Below, in pieces: positions 16,609-25,921 of a stretch of 64,000 nt of DNA. The stretch is from positions 992,001 to 1,056,000 of the forward strand of contig NZ_CP162006.1 of assembly GCF_040822085.1 (NCBI RefSeq). Reading direction: 5' to 3'. The notes below the pieces were generated by a model. That model saw only the letters and a program-made list of their open reading frames with translations. It had not been told where the DNA came from and ran no database searches. A program made the translations under genes and the position numbers. The stretch's first letter is position 1. Each line of letters begins with the position of its first letter. The stretch comes from Rhodoferax sp. WC2427. Lineage in GTDB: Bacteria; Pseudomonadota; Gammaproteobacteria; Burkholderiales; Burkholderiaceae_C.

Positions 16609-19430
16609 TATGCAAACACCCGGGTTTCACCAGCGCCATACAGGTTGCTGCTGCAACGGCCACACAGGGTGGGGTGGGCCGCGTCCACGCCCACGTCGGG
16701 CGTGTAGTGCCAGCAGCGTTCGCATTTGGTGTCTAAACTGGCCTTTGCGCTGATGGCTACAGCGGGAGTAGCTACCAAAGTAATAGCGGAGGTGATGAAC
16801 ACAAACTTCAGGTCCGCGCCCAGGCTGGACAGCAAGGCGAAGTCGTCGGCGGGCACCGCCAGGTCGACATTGGCCTGCAGCGATGCACCCACCTTGCCGT
16901 CGGCGCGCAGCACTTCGATGTCCTTGTTCACCGCGTCGCGGATCTCGCGGATGCGGCTCCACTTGGCCAGCAGGGCGGCGTCCGGCGCGGGCAGCTCGGC
17001 ATAGGTTTCCAGAAAGATGGAGTCGCTGCTGCCAAAGATCTTCCACGCCTCTTCGGCCGTGAAGCTCAGGAACGGGGCCATCCAGCGCAGCATGGCGTGG
17101 GTGATCTGCCAGAGCGCGGTTTGGGCACTGCGGCGGGCCAGGGACTTCGGTGCGGTGGTGTAGAGGCGGTCTTTGAGCACGTCTAGGTAGAAGGCGCCCA
17201 GGTCTTCGCTGCAGTACACCTGCAGCTTGGCCACCACGGGGTGGAACTCGTACACCTCGTAGTGGGCCAGGATGTCGGCCTGCAGCTGGGCCGCGCGGCC
17301 CAGGGCGTAGCGGTCGATTTCCAGCAGCTGGTCGAACGGCACTGCGTCGGTGGCAGGGTTGAAGTCGCTGACATTGGCCATCAGGAACTTCAGCGTGTTG
17401 CGCACCCGGCGGTACGTGTCCACCACGCGGGCCAAGATCTTCGCGTCGATGGCCAGATCGCCCGAGTAGTCGGTGGAGGCGCACCACAGGCGGATGATTT
17501 CCGCGCCCATCTTGTCGCTGACCTCTTGCGGGGCCACCACGTTGCCTTCGCTCTTGCTCATCTTGCGGCCGCGCCCGTCGACGGTGAAGCCGTGGGTCAG
17601 CAGGCCCTTGTAGGGCGCGTGGTCGTACATGGCGCAGGAGGTGAGCAGCGAGCTGTGGAACCAGCCGCGGTGCTGGTCGTGGCCTTCCAGGTACAGGTCG
17701 GCGGGCCACTGCGATTGCTCTTTGTGGCTGGCGCGCAGCACGTGCTCGTGGGTGGTGCCGGAGTCGAACCACACGTCCAGGATGTCGTTGACCTTGCTGT
17801 AGTTTGGCGCATCGTCGCCAATCAGTGACTCGGCCGTGGCCTTGCTCCAGGCTTCCACGCCACCGGCCTGTACCATGTTGGCGGCCAGGTCCATCAGCTC
17901 CATGGTGCGCGGGTGCAGCTCGCCCGTGGCGGTGTGGATGAAGAAGGGCAGGGGCACGCCCCAGTTGCGCTGGCGGCTGATGCACCAGTCGGGCCGGCCC
18001 GCGATCATGTCGCGCAGCCGGGTTTTGCCGTTTTCGGGGTAGAAGCTGGTTTCTTCGATGGCGGCCAGGGCCAGCTTGCGCAGGGTTTGCGGGGCCTTGT
18101 CCACGGTGAACACGCCCTCACCCTCGTCCATGCGGATAAACCACTGGGCGGCGGCCCGGTAGATCACCGGGGTTTTGTGGCGCCAGCAGTGCGGGTAGCT
18201 GTGGGTGATGGTCTCGGTGGCAAACAGGCGGTCGTGCTCACGCAGCTTGTCGATCACCAGCGGCGCGGCCTTCCAGATGTTCAGCCCGCCAAACAGCGGC
18301 AAATCGTCTACGTAGCGGCCATTGCCTTGCACGGGGTTGAGGATGTCGTCCGTCTTGATGCCATTGGCCACGCAGGAGTTGAAATCTTCTACGCCGTAGG
18401 CGGGCGAGGAGTGGACGATGCCGGTGCCGTCGTCGGCGGTGGCGTAGTCGGCCAGGAACACGGGGCTCAGGCGCTGGTAGCCCGGGTCTACGTCATACAG
18501 CGGGTGCTTGAAATTGATCAGCGCGAGTTTTTCGCCCAGGGCGGTGGCCAGCACGGTGCCGTTCAGCGCGTAGCGGGCGGTGGCTTTCTCGACCAAATCT
18601 TCGGCCAGCAGCAGGATGCCGCGCTCGGTTTGCACCAGGGCGTAGGTCAGGGCCGGGTTCAGGTTCAGCGCCTGGTTGGCGGGGATGGTCCAGGCGGTGG
18701 TGGTCCAGATCACGGCGAAGGCGGGCTGGGGCAGCGATGCCAGGCCAAAGGCGGCGGCGAGCTTTTCGGGCTCGGCGCATTCAAAGGCCACGTCCAGGGT
18801 TTGCGACTTCTTGTCGGCGTATTCGATCTCGAACTCGGCCAGCGAGCTGCCGCAGTCGAAGCACCAGTACACGGGCTTCAAGCCCCGGTACACAAAGCCG
18901 CGTTCCATGATGCGTTTCAGTGCGCGGATTTCGTTGGCCTCGTTGGCGTAGTCCATGGTGCGGTAGGGGTTGTCCCACTCGCCCAGCACGCCCAGGCGCT
19001 TGAAGTCGGTCATCTGGCCCGCGATCTGCTCGGCGGCAAAGGCGCGGCTCTTGGCCTGCACTTCGTCGCGGCTCAGGTTGCGGCCATGCAGCTTTTCGAT
19101 GGCGTTTTCGATTGGCAGACCGTGGCAGTCCCAGCCGGGCACGTAGGTCGCGTCCATGCCCTTGAGCTGGCGGGCCTTGACGATCATGTCCTTCAGGATC
19201 TTGTTGACGGCGTGGCCGATGTGGATGTTGCCGTTGGCGTAGGGCGGGCCGTCGTGCAGCACAAACTTGGGTGCGCCCAGGCGGGCATCGCGCAGGCGCT
19301 TGTACAAGCCCTTGTCTTCCCATTCCTTGACCCAGCCCGGCTCGCGCTTGGGCAGGTCGCCGCGCATGGGGAAGGGGGTGTCAGGCAGGTTCAGGGTGCT
19401 GCGGTAGTCGGGGGCGGTGGATTCAGTCAT
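16608..19430 (-). CDS. ileS: isoleucyl-tRNA synthetase
   Basis: This 940-residue class Ia enzyme charges tRNA-Ile and edits mischarged valine. The HIGH-type motif is in [14 protein letters not shown] and KMSKS is in [12 protein letters not shown]-terminal zinc finger uses CERCWHY and CGRCSSN. The frame is open beyond 19430, but [20 protein letters not shown] is the conserved start. In the linker just before the zinc finger, about 18 residues (roughly [19 protein letters not shown]) are encoded by a copy of the dispersed repeat (16732-16788). Reading frame and both flanking domains are intact, so the enzyme should be functional. Confidence 0.97.
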   Translation of the reverse strand: MTESTAPDYRSTLNLPDTPFPMRGDLPKREPGWVKEWEDKGLYKRLRDARLGAPKFVLHDGPPYANGNIHIGHAVNKILKDMIVKARQLKGMDATYVPGWDCHGLPIENAIEKLHGRNLSRDEVQAKSRAFAAEQIAGQMTDFKRLGVLGEWDNPYRTMDYANEANEIRALKRIMERGFVYRGLKPVYWCFDCGSSLAEFEIEYADKKSQTLDVAFECAEPEKLAAAFGLASLPQPAFAVIWTTTAWTIPANQALNLNPALTYALVQTERGILLLAEDLVEKATARYALNGTVLATALGEKLALINFKHPLYDVDPGYQRLSPVFLADYATADDGTGIVHSSPAYGVEDFNSCVANGIKTDDILNPVQGNGRYVDDLPLFGGLNIWKAAPLVIDKLREHDRLFATETITHSYPHCWRHKTPVIYRAAAQWFIRMDEGEGVFTVDKAPQTLRKLALAAIEETSFYPENGKTRLRDMIAGRPDWCISRQRNWGVPLPFFIHTATGELHPRTMELMDLAANMVQAGGVEAWSKATAESLIGDDAPNYSKVNDILDVWFDSGTTHEHVLRASHKEQSQWPADLYLEGHDQHRGWFHSSLLTSCAMYDHAPYKGLLTHGFTVDGRGRKMSKSEGNVVAPQEVSDKMGAEIIRLWCASTDYSGDLAIDAKILARVVDTYRRVRNTLKFLMANVSDFNPATDAVPFDQLLEIDRYALGRAAQLQADILAHYEVYEFHPVVAKLQVYCSEDLGAFYLDVLKDRLYTTAPKSLARRSAQTALWQITHAMLRWMAPFLSFTAEEAWKIFGSSDSIFLETYAELPAPDAALLAKWSRIREIRDAVNKDIEVLRADGKVGASLQANVDLAVPADDFALLSSLGADLKFVFITSAITLVATPAVAISAKASLDTKCERCWHYTPDVGVDAAHPTLCGRCSSNLYGAGETRVFA
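16732..16788 (-). repeat. dispersed ~60-bp element, copy 4, inside ileS
   Basis: On the minus strand it reads GCTATTACTTTGGTAGCTAC, then CCGCT, a degenerate centre, CAGCGC, GGCC and TTT. It is read in frame as a linker before the zinc finger of IleRS. Confidence 0.75.
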
Positions 19431-19512
19431 GGGATTTTCGATTGGCACGTTGGGAGGGCAGCCGGCCGACGCGGGCTGCAGGATCTGAGGGCCGCAGGGG
19501 CCTTGAGATCGT

Positions 19513-20547
19513 CTAAATTCGGTCGCGCGTTGTCTGGCGGCTGGTTTCTGCGTGCAGGGCGAAGTACGCGCGTGCGTCGTCGCAGTCTTTGGCGATGCCG
19601 ATTTGCAGGGCATCCAGACCGTCGTATTTCAATTCGTCATGCAGTTTGTGCAGCAGTTCCACGCGGATGATTTTACCGTAGGCCCCCTCAGGCCCCAGGG
19701 TGGCGGGCCAGTCCAGGCAATGGGTTTCCAGCAGCACGCGGCCACCGTTGATGTCGTTCGGGTCCAGCGAGGGGCGGATACCCAGGTTGGCCACGCCCAC
19801 CAGCGCGGTTTCGCCCAGGCCATGCACCTTGACGGCAAAGATGCCGCTGGCCGCAGGCTTCCAGTGGGCAAAGCGCAAATTCAGGGTGCGAAAGCCGTCC
19901 TGGCGGCCCGGCGCCGACTCGCCCAGTTGCCGCCCCAGCTTGCGCCCGTGCACCACGTGGCCGCTGATGCTGAACGGGCGGCCCAGCAGGCGGGCCACGT
20001 CCTCCATGCGGCCGGCCTGCAAGGCGGTGCGCACGGCAGAGCTGGACACGCGGGTGCCGTGCACCTCGTAGCTGTTCATGCGGGCCACGTCAAAGCCCCG
20101 GGTCTCGCCCGCCGCGTCCAGCATGGCGTAGTCGCCCGCGCGCTTGGCGCCGAAGCAGAAGTCGTCGCCCACCAGTACGTAGCGCACGCCCATGCCGCGC
20201 ACCAGCACGTCGTCGATGAAGGCCTGGGGCGATTGGGCGGCAAATGCGGCGTCGAAGGGCAGCACCACGGTCTGGTCCACGCCGCAGCGGTGCAGCTCGG
20301 TGAGCTTGTCGCGCAAGGTGGCAATGCGCGCCGGGGCCCCATCGGGCTGGCCGTGGGCCTGGGCAAAGTAGTCGCGCGGGTGCGGCTCGAAGGTCATCAC
20401 CGAGCTGGGCACGCCGCGGTGGCGGGCTTCGTTGATCAGCAGCGCCAGCATGGCCTGGTGGCCGCGGTGCACCCCGTCAAAGTTGCCGATGGTGAGCGCA
20501 CAGTGGGGCGCAATGCCAGGGTGTTGGAAGCCACGGAAAACCTGCAT
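19513..20547 (-). CDS. ribF: bifunctional riboflavin kinase/FAD synthetase
   Basis: This 344-residue enzyme makes FMN from riboflavin and then FAD. The N-terminal nucleotidyltransferase has [13 protein letters not shown] near residue 20, and the C-terminal kinase has [19 protein letters not shown] and [10 protein letters not shown]. Length is normal. It lies 82 bp upstream of ileS on the same strand, the common ribF-ileS-lspA order. There is no FMN riboswitch visible upstream. FAD made here is the substrate of ApbE at 5251. Confidence 0.95.
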   Translation of the reverse strand: MQVFRGFQHPGIAPHCALTIGNFDGVHRGHQAMLALLINEARHRGVPSSVMTFEPHPRDYFAQAHGQPDGAPARIATLRDKLTELHRCGVDQTVVLPFDAAFAAQSPQAFIDDVLVRGMGVRYVLVGDDFCFGAKRAGDYAMLDAAGETRGFDVARMNSYEVHGTRVSSSAVRTALQAGRMEDVARLLGRPFSISGHVVHGRKLGRQLGESAPGRQDGFRTLNLRFAHWKPAASGIFAVKVHGLGETALVGVANLGIRPSLDPNDINGGRVLLETHCLDWPATLGPEGAYGKIIRVELLHKLHDELKYDGLDALQIGIAKDCDDARAYFALHAETSRQTTRDRI

Positions 20548-20553
20548 GGAAGG

Positions 20554-20604
20554 GTATCTTTTTGATAGCGGATTGCGCCCGTCGAATAAGCGCTGTCACT
20601 CAAT
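20554..20604 (+). repeat. degenerate dispersed element, copy 5
   Basis: TTTTTGATAGCGGA and GAATAAGCGCTG match parts of the family, as in copy 3, but the centre has decayed. It lies directly upstream of ribF, on the side of its promoter. Confidence 0.4.
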
Positions 20605-20710
20605 AACGCATGGAACAAGGTATATTGTGACTTAGTAGACAGGTACAAGGCAGCAAAGCCTTGGGTGCATTTCCGGTAAGTGGTCGTTCATTTGATCCAG
20701 GAGGCGTGTT

Positions 20711-21268
20711 TTGAAGGTCTTGAAGCTCTCAGCCCAAGGGTTGCCCCAGTCGTGGATTTCGCTGGAGCAGGCCGTTGTGTACTACGCTGCCGAAGAGGTG
20801 CGCTGGGAGATGGGCGCGCAGGTGGCGGTGTTCCATGGCGGGCACAACGCCATCACGGGCGAGCAGTCCATCATCACGGTCAACAGCATCATCGGCACCC
20901 GTGGCGTGCCCAATATCAACCCGTTCGACCTGCGCCCCAGCCTCACCAACACCAAGCTGTTCGTGCGCGACCGCAACGTCTGCGCCTACTGTGGCAACCA
21001 TTTTGCGGAGACCGAGCTGACCCGCGAGCACATCAAGCCGCTGGGCCAGAAGGGGGCCGACACCTGGATGAACGTGGTTACCGCCTGCCGCGCCTGCAAC
21101 CACCGCAAAAGCAACCGCACGCCCGAGCAGGCCCACATGCCGCTGCTGTACACGCCCTATGTGCCCAGCCTGTGGGAAGACTTTATCCTGCGCAACCGCC
21201 GCATCCTGGCCGACCAGATGGACTTTCTGATCGCCCATGTGCCCAAGTCGTCGCGGCTGTTAATTTAG
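20711..21268 (+). CDS. HNH endonuclease family protein
   Basis: This 185-residue cytoplasmic protein has a C-terminal HNH nuclease domain. Zinc-binding CAYCG and CRACN bracket the catalytic core [17 protein letters not shown], with the first His in REHI and Asn/His in ACNHRKSNR. The start is TTG 20711 behind AGGAGGCGTGTT, a strong ribosome site. The family is widespread in betaproteobacteria as a single gene; its biological role is not established. Its stop overlaps the tail of the convergent yceH gene by 9 bp. Confidence 0.85.
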   Translation: MKVLKLSAQGLPQSWISLEQAVVYYAAEEVRWEMGAQVAVFHGGHNAITGEQSIITVNSIIGTRGVPNINPFDLRPSLTNTKLFVRDRNVCAYCGNHFAETELTREHIKPLGQKGADTWMNVVTACRACNHRKSNRTPEQAHMPLLYTPYVPSLWEDFILRNRRILADQMDFLIAHVPKSSRLLI

Positions 21269-21913
21269 CCCCAGCTCGGAGCACAGCTTCTGCACCGTGG
21301 CCCGTAACTGGGCCACTTCTTCTTCCAAAACCTCAATCCGCGCTTCCAGCCGGGTGCTGTTGCCGCCCTCGGGGGCCTTGGTGCCCATGGCGTTGGCATC
21401 TACCGGGCCGCACAGCAGGTGCGCCCAGCGCTGCTCGCGCTCGCCCGCGCTGCGGGGCAGCTTGACCACCAGCGGGCCGCCTTTTTCCGCGCTGCGCTCC
21501 AGCATCTCGTCCAAAAAGCCTTCCACCGAGGAAATATCGGCAAATTTGTACCAGCGCTCGGTGTTCAGCCGCAGCTCGCCCGCGGTTTGCGGGCCGCGCA
21601 GCATCAGCAGGCCGAGGATGACGGCGGATTGCTCGGGCACGCCCACGCCGCGCTGGAAGTTGTGCTCGAAGCGGGTGACCCGGCTGCCGCTGGATTCGCG
21701 CACCAGGGCCAGGTCTTTCAGGTTGCCCAGGGCTTCGGCGACTTCGGCCTCGGCCAGGTTCATCGTGGGTTCGCGGCTGGTTTTCTGGTTGCAGCCGCTG
21801 AGCAGGGCCACCATGGACAGGGGGTAGCTGTCGGGCACGGTGCGGGCTTTTTCCATCAGGGTGGCTACGACGCGGGCTTCGGTGGGGGTCAGGAGGAGGG
21901 GGGTGGTGGGCAC
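21260..21913 (-). CDS. YceH/DUF480 family protein
   Basis: This protein of about 217 residues is the conserved YceH type, with two winged-helix-like repeats ([20 protein letters not shown] and [20 protein letters not shown]) and a C-terminal coiled coil ([20 protein letters not shown]). The function of the family is unknown. The frame continues upstream. An ATG at 21943 would overlap the divergent purN start by 11 bp, so I prefer GTG 21913 just before the conserved LLLTPTEAR. Neither start has a convincing ribosome site, so the exact N-terminus is uncertain. Confidence 0.8.
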   Translation of the reverse strand: MPTTPLLLTPTEARVVATLMEKARTVPDSYPLSMVALLSGCNQKTSREPTMNLAEAEVAEALGNLKDLALVRESSGSRVTRFEHNFQRGVGVPEQSAVILGLLMLRGPQTAGELRLNTERWYKFADISSVEGFLDEMLERSAEKGGPLVVKLPRSAGEREQRWAHLLCGPVDANAMGTKAPEGGNSTRLEARIEVLEEEVAQLRATVQKLCSELGLN

Positions 21914-21932
21914 TGGGATAATTCCGGTCAAT

Positions 21933-22526
21933 ATGAAGAACATTGTTATTTTGATCTCTGGCGGCGGCTCCAACATGGCGGCCATCGTGCGCACCTCGAT
22001 CCGCGACGACTGGGCGCGGCGGATAGGCGCCAAAGTGGTGGCGGTGGTGAGCAACAAGGCCAGCGCCGGGGGGCTGGAGCTGGCCCGTGCGCAGGGCCTG
22101 GCCACCGAGGTGGTGGAGCACAAGGCGTTTGCCGGTGCGCCCGATCCGCGTGCGGCCTTCGACGCCCAGCTGGCGCAGGTGATTGACCGCCATGAACCCG
22201 CGCTGCTGGTGCTGGCGGGCTTCATGCGCATTTTGACGCCGGGTTTTGTGGAGCGCTACGCGGGGCGCATGGTCAACATCCACCCCTCGCTGTTACCGGC
22301 GTTTGCGGGTTTGAACACCTACCAGCGGGCGCTGGACGCGGGCTGTTGCTTCGCCGGGGCCACCGTGCACCAGGTGACCGCCGAGCTGGACCACGGCCCC
22401 ATCCTGGGCCAGGCCGTGGTGCCGGTGCTGCCGGGCGACACCGCTGCGGTGCTGGCCGCGCGGGTGCTGACCCAGGAGCACCTGCTGTATCCGCGGGTGA
22501 TTGCGGATTTACTACAAAAAATGTAG
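21933..22526 (+). CDS. purN: phosphoribosylglycinamide formyltransferase
   Basis: This 197-residue enzyme formylates GAR using 10-formyl-tetrahydrofolate in purine synthesis. The phosphate-binding start is [14 protein letters not shown], and the catalytic residues are N115, H117 ([11 protein letters not shown]) and D153 ([10 protein letters not shown]). Length is normal. The frame is open upstream, but the ATG at 21933 begins exactly at the conserved first strand. Its stop codon TAG (22524-22526) lies inside a dispersed repeat, so the last residues (LQKM) are repeat-derived. Confidence 0.96.
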   Translation: MKNIVILISGGGSNMAAIVRTSIRDDWARRIGAKVVAVVSNKASAGGLELARAQGLATEVVEHKAFAGAPDPRAAFDAQLAQVIDRHEPALLVLAGFMRILTPGFVERYAGRMVNIHPSLLPAFAGLNTYQRALDAGCCFAGATVHQVTAELDHGPILGQAVVPVLPGDTAAVLAARVLTQEHLLYPRVIADLLQKM

Positions 22527-22575
22527 CTTCTCACGCTCTTGGAATAAGTGCTGGAGCCTGTTTTTATATAAATAA
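22509..22575 (+). repeat. dispersed ~60-bp element, copy 6
   Basis: This well-conserved copy has ACTACAAAAAATGTAGCTTC, TCACGCT, TTGGAATAAGTGCT, GGAGCC and TGTTTTTATATAAA. It contains the purN stop codon. Confidence 0.8.
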
Positions 22576-22599
22576 CGGGTGGGTCGCAAGGGCCGGTGG

Positions 22600-23358
22600 T
22601 TAAAGGCTTGCGGCGCTTGCAGTGGCGCTGGCAAAGCCGGTCCCGGGTTTCCATTTCCGCGCCAGGGCCTTCCCGGCCCCAAGGTCCTTGGCGGACATGC
22701 CTGCCTCCAGGGTTTTTTGTTCGGCAGCGGCGGCCGAATCGCCCTTGTCCGCCGACGCCGCATACAGCGCGTAGGCAAAAACCGGGTTTTTGGCGGCCCC
22801 ATCTTTGCCCTTGGCATAGTCGGCAGCCAGGGCGTTCAGTGCTTCGACGTGGCGTTGGTCGGCCGCCTTGCGCAGCCATTTTTTTGATTCGACCGGATTT
22901 TTATGGAGGCCGAAGGCCTCGCCGTACATCAGGCTCAGGTTGAACTGCGCCGTTGCATTGCCCTGCTGGGCGGCCTTGCGCGTCCATTCCAGGGCCAGAT
23001 CGCTGTTTTGGGACACGCCTTCGCCCACCAGGCACAGGTAGCCCAAAGCCCCCTGCGCTTCGGCCAAGCCCTGTTGCGCGGCCATGTGGAACCATTTGGC
23101 GGCCTCTTTTTTGTCGGGCGGCAGGCCTTGGCCCAGATTGAAAATCTTCCCTAGCCGGTACTGGGCTTGGGCGTTGCCCTTCTCCGCCAGCGGCGTCAGC
23201 TCTTTCAGGGCCGTGCTGTATTCGGCCTTGTCATAGGCGGCCAAGCCTTCCTGCAGTCCGGCATGGGCGGTGAAAGGCAGGGCGGTCAGCGCAGCCAGGA
23301 GCAGTGCGGCGGTCCAACGGGTGGCGCAGTGGGTCATATCGAAAGTCGGTGTTGTCAT
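22600..23358 (-). CDS. secreted Sel1-repeat (TPR-like) protein
   Basis: This 252-residue protein has a signal peptide (hydrophobic AALLLAALTALPFTAHA) followed by Sel1-like repeats of about 36 residues. They are seen as AQYRLGKIFNLGQGLPPDKKEAAKWF, AQGALGYLCLVGEGV and AQFNLSLMYGEAFG. Such proteins are periplasmic or outer-membrane-facing scaffolds; the partner is unknown. An internal in-frame ATG at 23337 is an alternative start. It stands alone between purN (convergent) and the GH3 gene (same strand, upstream). Confidence 0.82.
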   Translation of the reverse strand: MTTPTFDMTHCATRWTAALLLAALTALPFTAHAGLQEGLAAYDKAEYSTALKELTPLAEKGNAQAQYRLGKIFNLGQGLPPDKKEAAKWFHMAAQQGLAEAQGALGYLCLVGEGVSQNSDLALEWTRKAAQQGNATAQFNLSLMYGEAFGLHKNPVESKKWLRKAADQRHVEALNALAADYAKGKDGAAKNPVFAYALYAASADKGDSAAAAEQKTLEAGMSAKDLGAGKALARKWKPGTGFASATASAASL

Positions 23359-23410
23359 CGTGCGAGCCCTTGGAATGCAGGGCGGTACCGCTCTGCGTGG
23401 GGATGGCTAT

Positions 23411-23445
23411 TTAAAAGGAAGAGCCGTCGTGCAGACGACTCTTCC
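23411..23445 (-). terminator. terminator of the GH3 gene
   Basis: On the minus strand GGAAGAG-TCGT-CTGC-ACGA-CGG-CTCTTCC forms a hairpin followed by TTTTAAA, 34 bp after the GH3 stop. It looks like a Rho-independent terminator. Confidence 0.65.
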
Positions 23446-23478
23446 GTCATGCGCACCGGGGTGCGCCGAACCTGCGGC

Positions 23479-25797
23479 TTAGTAGGTCAGGCCGTAGCCG
23501 AACTTGTAGAGCGCGCCGTCGGTGGTTTCATCGAAGCCGGGCAGGTCGGATTTTTGATCCTGTACCGCTTTCAGGGTTTTGGGCAGCGCGAACGGCAGCT
23601 TGCCTTGCGGCTTGAACTTGCCGGACAGCACATCCAGCATGGCCAGGTCGGTCACGCCAAAGGTCGCGGCAATGGCGCCCGCGTCCTTCATGCCGCTGGC
23701 ATCGTCCATCACATACGGCGCGCGGAAGTACACGCTCAAAACCACTTTCTTCGGATCGCCGATTTCCGCCATGATGGCCTTGATGTCGGCCAAGGTGGGG
23801 TACATCGTGCGCGATTTGGCGGTTGCCATGCCGGAGAAGCTGATGTCGCCAATTTCCCAAGGCAGGGCGCCACCGAAGCCCAGGCCGGTATCCGAGCACG
23901 TCGCGTTGACGGCCGGGAACATGCGGCAGGGGTCCTCGGCCCCCCAGGTCTTGCCGGTCAGTGGGTTCAGGAACAGCGGGTTGTCGCCGGTGGCCAGGTC
24001 CTTGCTCTGGTAGGCCGAGCTGGCGTCCTTGACCAGCACGCGGATGACCGCCACGTCGGTGCCCGCAGGCACGCTGGGACGGGTCTGGCTCTTGCTTGCA
24101 TCGTAGTTGCCGTCCGTCACGCTGTAGCCGTAGCTTTCCACGTTGGCCTTACTGAAGCCGATGGTGTAGACCTTGGCGCCTGCTTTCAGCGGCAAGGCTT
24201 TGCTGCCGTTGGCCAGGGTGTCGTTCTTGAGCAGGACGACCGACTTCTTCTGGAGCTCCAGGCCCTTGGCGCGGTTGGCATCGGTGCCGATGGCGGCGTT
24301 GGCGTTGCCCGCGTCGACGTACGGGTTCTCGAACAGGCCTAGCTGGAACTGCTCCTTGAGCAGGCGTTTGGCCGCTTCGTTGACGCGGTCCTTGGTGATC
24401 AGGCCCTGGTCGAGCAGGTCCTTGATGGTCTTGTTCGTGAAGAAGCCCGAGAGGGTGTCGGTACCGCCGTTGATCGCCGCGGCCACCCGTTCGGGCACCG
24501 TTTTGTCTTCCAGGCCCCAGGCGCGGTCGTTGATGATGCCGGTGTCGGAGTTGACATAGCCCTTGAAGCCCAGCTTGCCGCGCAGCAGGTCGGTCACGAT
24601 CGACTTGGAGAACGCAAACCCGGTGAGCGGATAGGTGACACCGTCGACGGTCAGCGGAATCGGGTTCTTGTTGGCGTCGCGCCCGCTCATCGGCACGCCG
24701 TAGTACGGCATGATCGACGACACCCCTGCGCCAATCGCGGCGACAAAGGGCTTCATGTGGTAAGCGAAGTTGTCGCTGTACTGCTGGTATTTGCCGAACG
24801 AATAGTGCGGGTCCATGCCCAGTTCCTGCGGTCCACCGCCTGGAAAGTGCTTCATCGTCAGGGCGACCTTGGTGGTGGCACTGACCGAGGTGCCGTCCTT
24901 GAGCGTGGTGCCTTGCAGGCCCTCGACCAGCGACTTCATGATGTTGGCGTTGAGGTCGGCGTCCTCGGTAAACACCTCGTGCGCACGGTACCAGCGCGGT
25001 TCGGTCAGTAGGTCGGCCATGTAGCCGTACATGGCGCGCAGCCCGACCGCGTTGTATTCCGACCCCATGGTGTCGGTGAAGGTCTTGATCACGGACATAT
25101 CACCGGTGGTGGCCTTGCCTTCCTTCAGGAACTGCTCGCCCAGCGCGGCGGCGGCCAGGCCCGCTTCTTTGGGGAACTGGCTGAAGGCACCGGCACCGGC
25201 GCCAATGCCCTGGCGCGGATCGGTTTCGACATGGTTGCGGGCGTTGTCCTTGAAGACCAGCGGAATGCCCAGGCGGGTGCCCTCGGCCATTTCCTGTACC
25301 GCGTTGGTGTAGGCGGCCAACTGCTGTGGGGTGACGGTATAGCCGCCGCGGCCCGGTACCACGCTGCCATCGCAGGCGTCGGCCTTGCTCGCTGCGGTCG
25401 AGCGCAGGATGAAACGGGTCATCTTCTGGGTATTGATGTAGTCAATTGCCGTTGGCGTGACGGTACCGCCGCAGCCCGCGTTGTTGTCGTTGATCATCAT
25501 CATGCCGACCTTTTCCGTGTCGCTCATTTGCGCGACCAGGTCGTTGATGCGGTCATCGACCGGCAGTCGCCAATCTTCGTAGGCATCGAGTTTGCCGTTG
25601 CCGTTCAGGTCCTTGAACTGCTTGCCGTCCACCGTGAGGATGGCCTTGGCGCGGGCGCCCAGTGTCGGTTGCTTGAGGGCCGGGGTGCTGTCACCGTCGC
25701 TGCCGCCGCAGGCGGCCAGCAGGATGGCGCTTGCCAGCAGGCTCGCACCGAGTGCGACCGGTTTACGGGAAAAGTGGGGGGGCGGGCGATGGGTCAT
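23479..25797 (-). CDS. glycoside hydrolase family 3 lipoprotein (beta-glucosidase-like)
   Basis: This 772-residue exported enzyme has a lipoprotein signal LASAILLAAC with the lipobox Cys near residue 30. The GH3 N-terminal barrel includes the conserved KHFPGGG pair and the nucleophile region KGYVNSDTGIINDRAW, where the Asp of NSD is the likely nucleophile. A C-terminal GH3 sandwich follows. GH3 enzymes remove terminal beta-glucose or xylose units; specificity is not evident. ATG 25797 has GGAGACATCG directly upstream, so I prefer it to an in-frame start at 25851. Two LacI-type operators lie 39-76 bp upstream and a lacI-family gene precedes it, so it is probably repressed until a sugar signal appears. 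Confidence 0.9.
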   Translation of the reverse strand: MTHRPPPHFSRKPVALGASLLASAILLAACGGSDGDSTPALKQPTLGARAKAILTVDGKQFKDLNGNGKLDAYEDWRLPVDDRINDLVAQMSDTEKVGMMMINDNNAGCGGTVTPTAIDYINTQKMTRFILRSTAASKADACDGSVVPGRGGYTVTPQQLAAYTNAVQEMAEGTRLGIPLVFKDNARNHVETDPRQGIGAGAGAFSQFPKEAGLAAAALGEQFLKEGKATTGDMSVIKTFTDTMGSEYNAVGLRAMYGYMADLLTEPRWYRAHEVFTEDADLNANIMKSLVEGLQGTTLKDGTSVSATTKVALTMKHFPGGGPQELGMDPHYSFGKYQQYSDNFAYHMKPFVAAIGAGVSSIMPYYGVPMSGRDANKNPIPLTVDGVTYPLTGFAFSKSIVTDLLRGKLGFKGYVNSDTGIINDRAWGLEDKTVPERVAAAINGGTDTLSGFFTNKTIKDLLDQGLITKDRVNEAAKRLLKEQFQLGLFENPYVDAGNANAAIGTDANRAKGLELQKKSVVLLKNDTLANGSKALPLKAGAKVYTIGFSKANVESYGYSVTDGNYDASKSQTRPSVPAGTDVAVIRVLVKDASSAYQSKDLATGDNPLFLNPLTGKTWGAEDPCRMFPAVNATCSDTGLGFGGALPWEIGDISFSGMATAKSRTMYPTLADIKAIMAEIGDPKKVVLSVYFRAPYVMDDASGMKDAGAIAATFGVTDLAMLDVLSGKFKPQGKLPFALPKTLKAVQDQKSDLPGFDETTDGALYKFGYGLTY

Positions 25798-25835
25798 CGA
25801 TGTCTCCTTGGGTGGATTGCAGCAGGAATGCTCAA

Positions 25836-25851
25836 TTGGTATCGTTAACAT
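25836..25851 (+). promoter_or_regulatory. LacI-family operator, distal to the GH3 start by 39 bp
   Basis: TTGGTATCGTTAACAT is a 16-bp imperfect palindrome centred on CG at 25843-25844, the usual centre of LacI-family operators. It matches 14 of 16 positions of the second operator read on the other strand. Confidence 0.7.
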
Positions 25852-25857
25852 TTCATA

Positions 25858-25873
25858 TTGTTAACGTTACCAA
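25858..25873 (-). promoter_or_regulatory. second LacI-family operator
   Basis: On the minus strand it reads TTGGTAACGTTAACAA, centred on CG at 25865-25866, exactly 22 bp (about two helical turns) from the first. The pair forms a near-perfect larger inverted repeat. The likely ligand is the product of the adjacent lacI-family gene. Confidence 0.7.
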
Positions 25874-25921
25874 ATTGGAAGTCAATCCAATCGACTCGGT
25901 GAAATCCCTATGTTGGAGGGG

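Noticed and set aside
17913-19670. 585-codon plus-strand frame opposite ileS
   Set aside because: It mirrors a conserved synthetase gene and its translation is low-complexity Gly/Val/His/Gln-rich, as expected for antisense of high-GC coding DNA.
20548-20710. Possible FMN riboswitch before ribF
   Set aside because: I find no conserved RFN-element blocks in this gap; it contains a decayed dispersed repeat and a short hairpin only.
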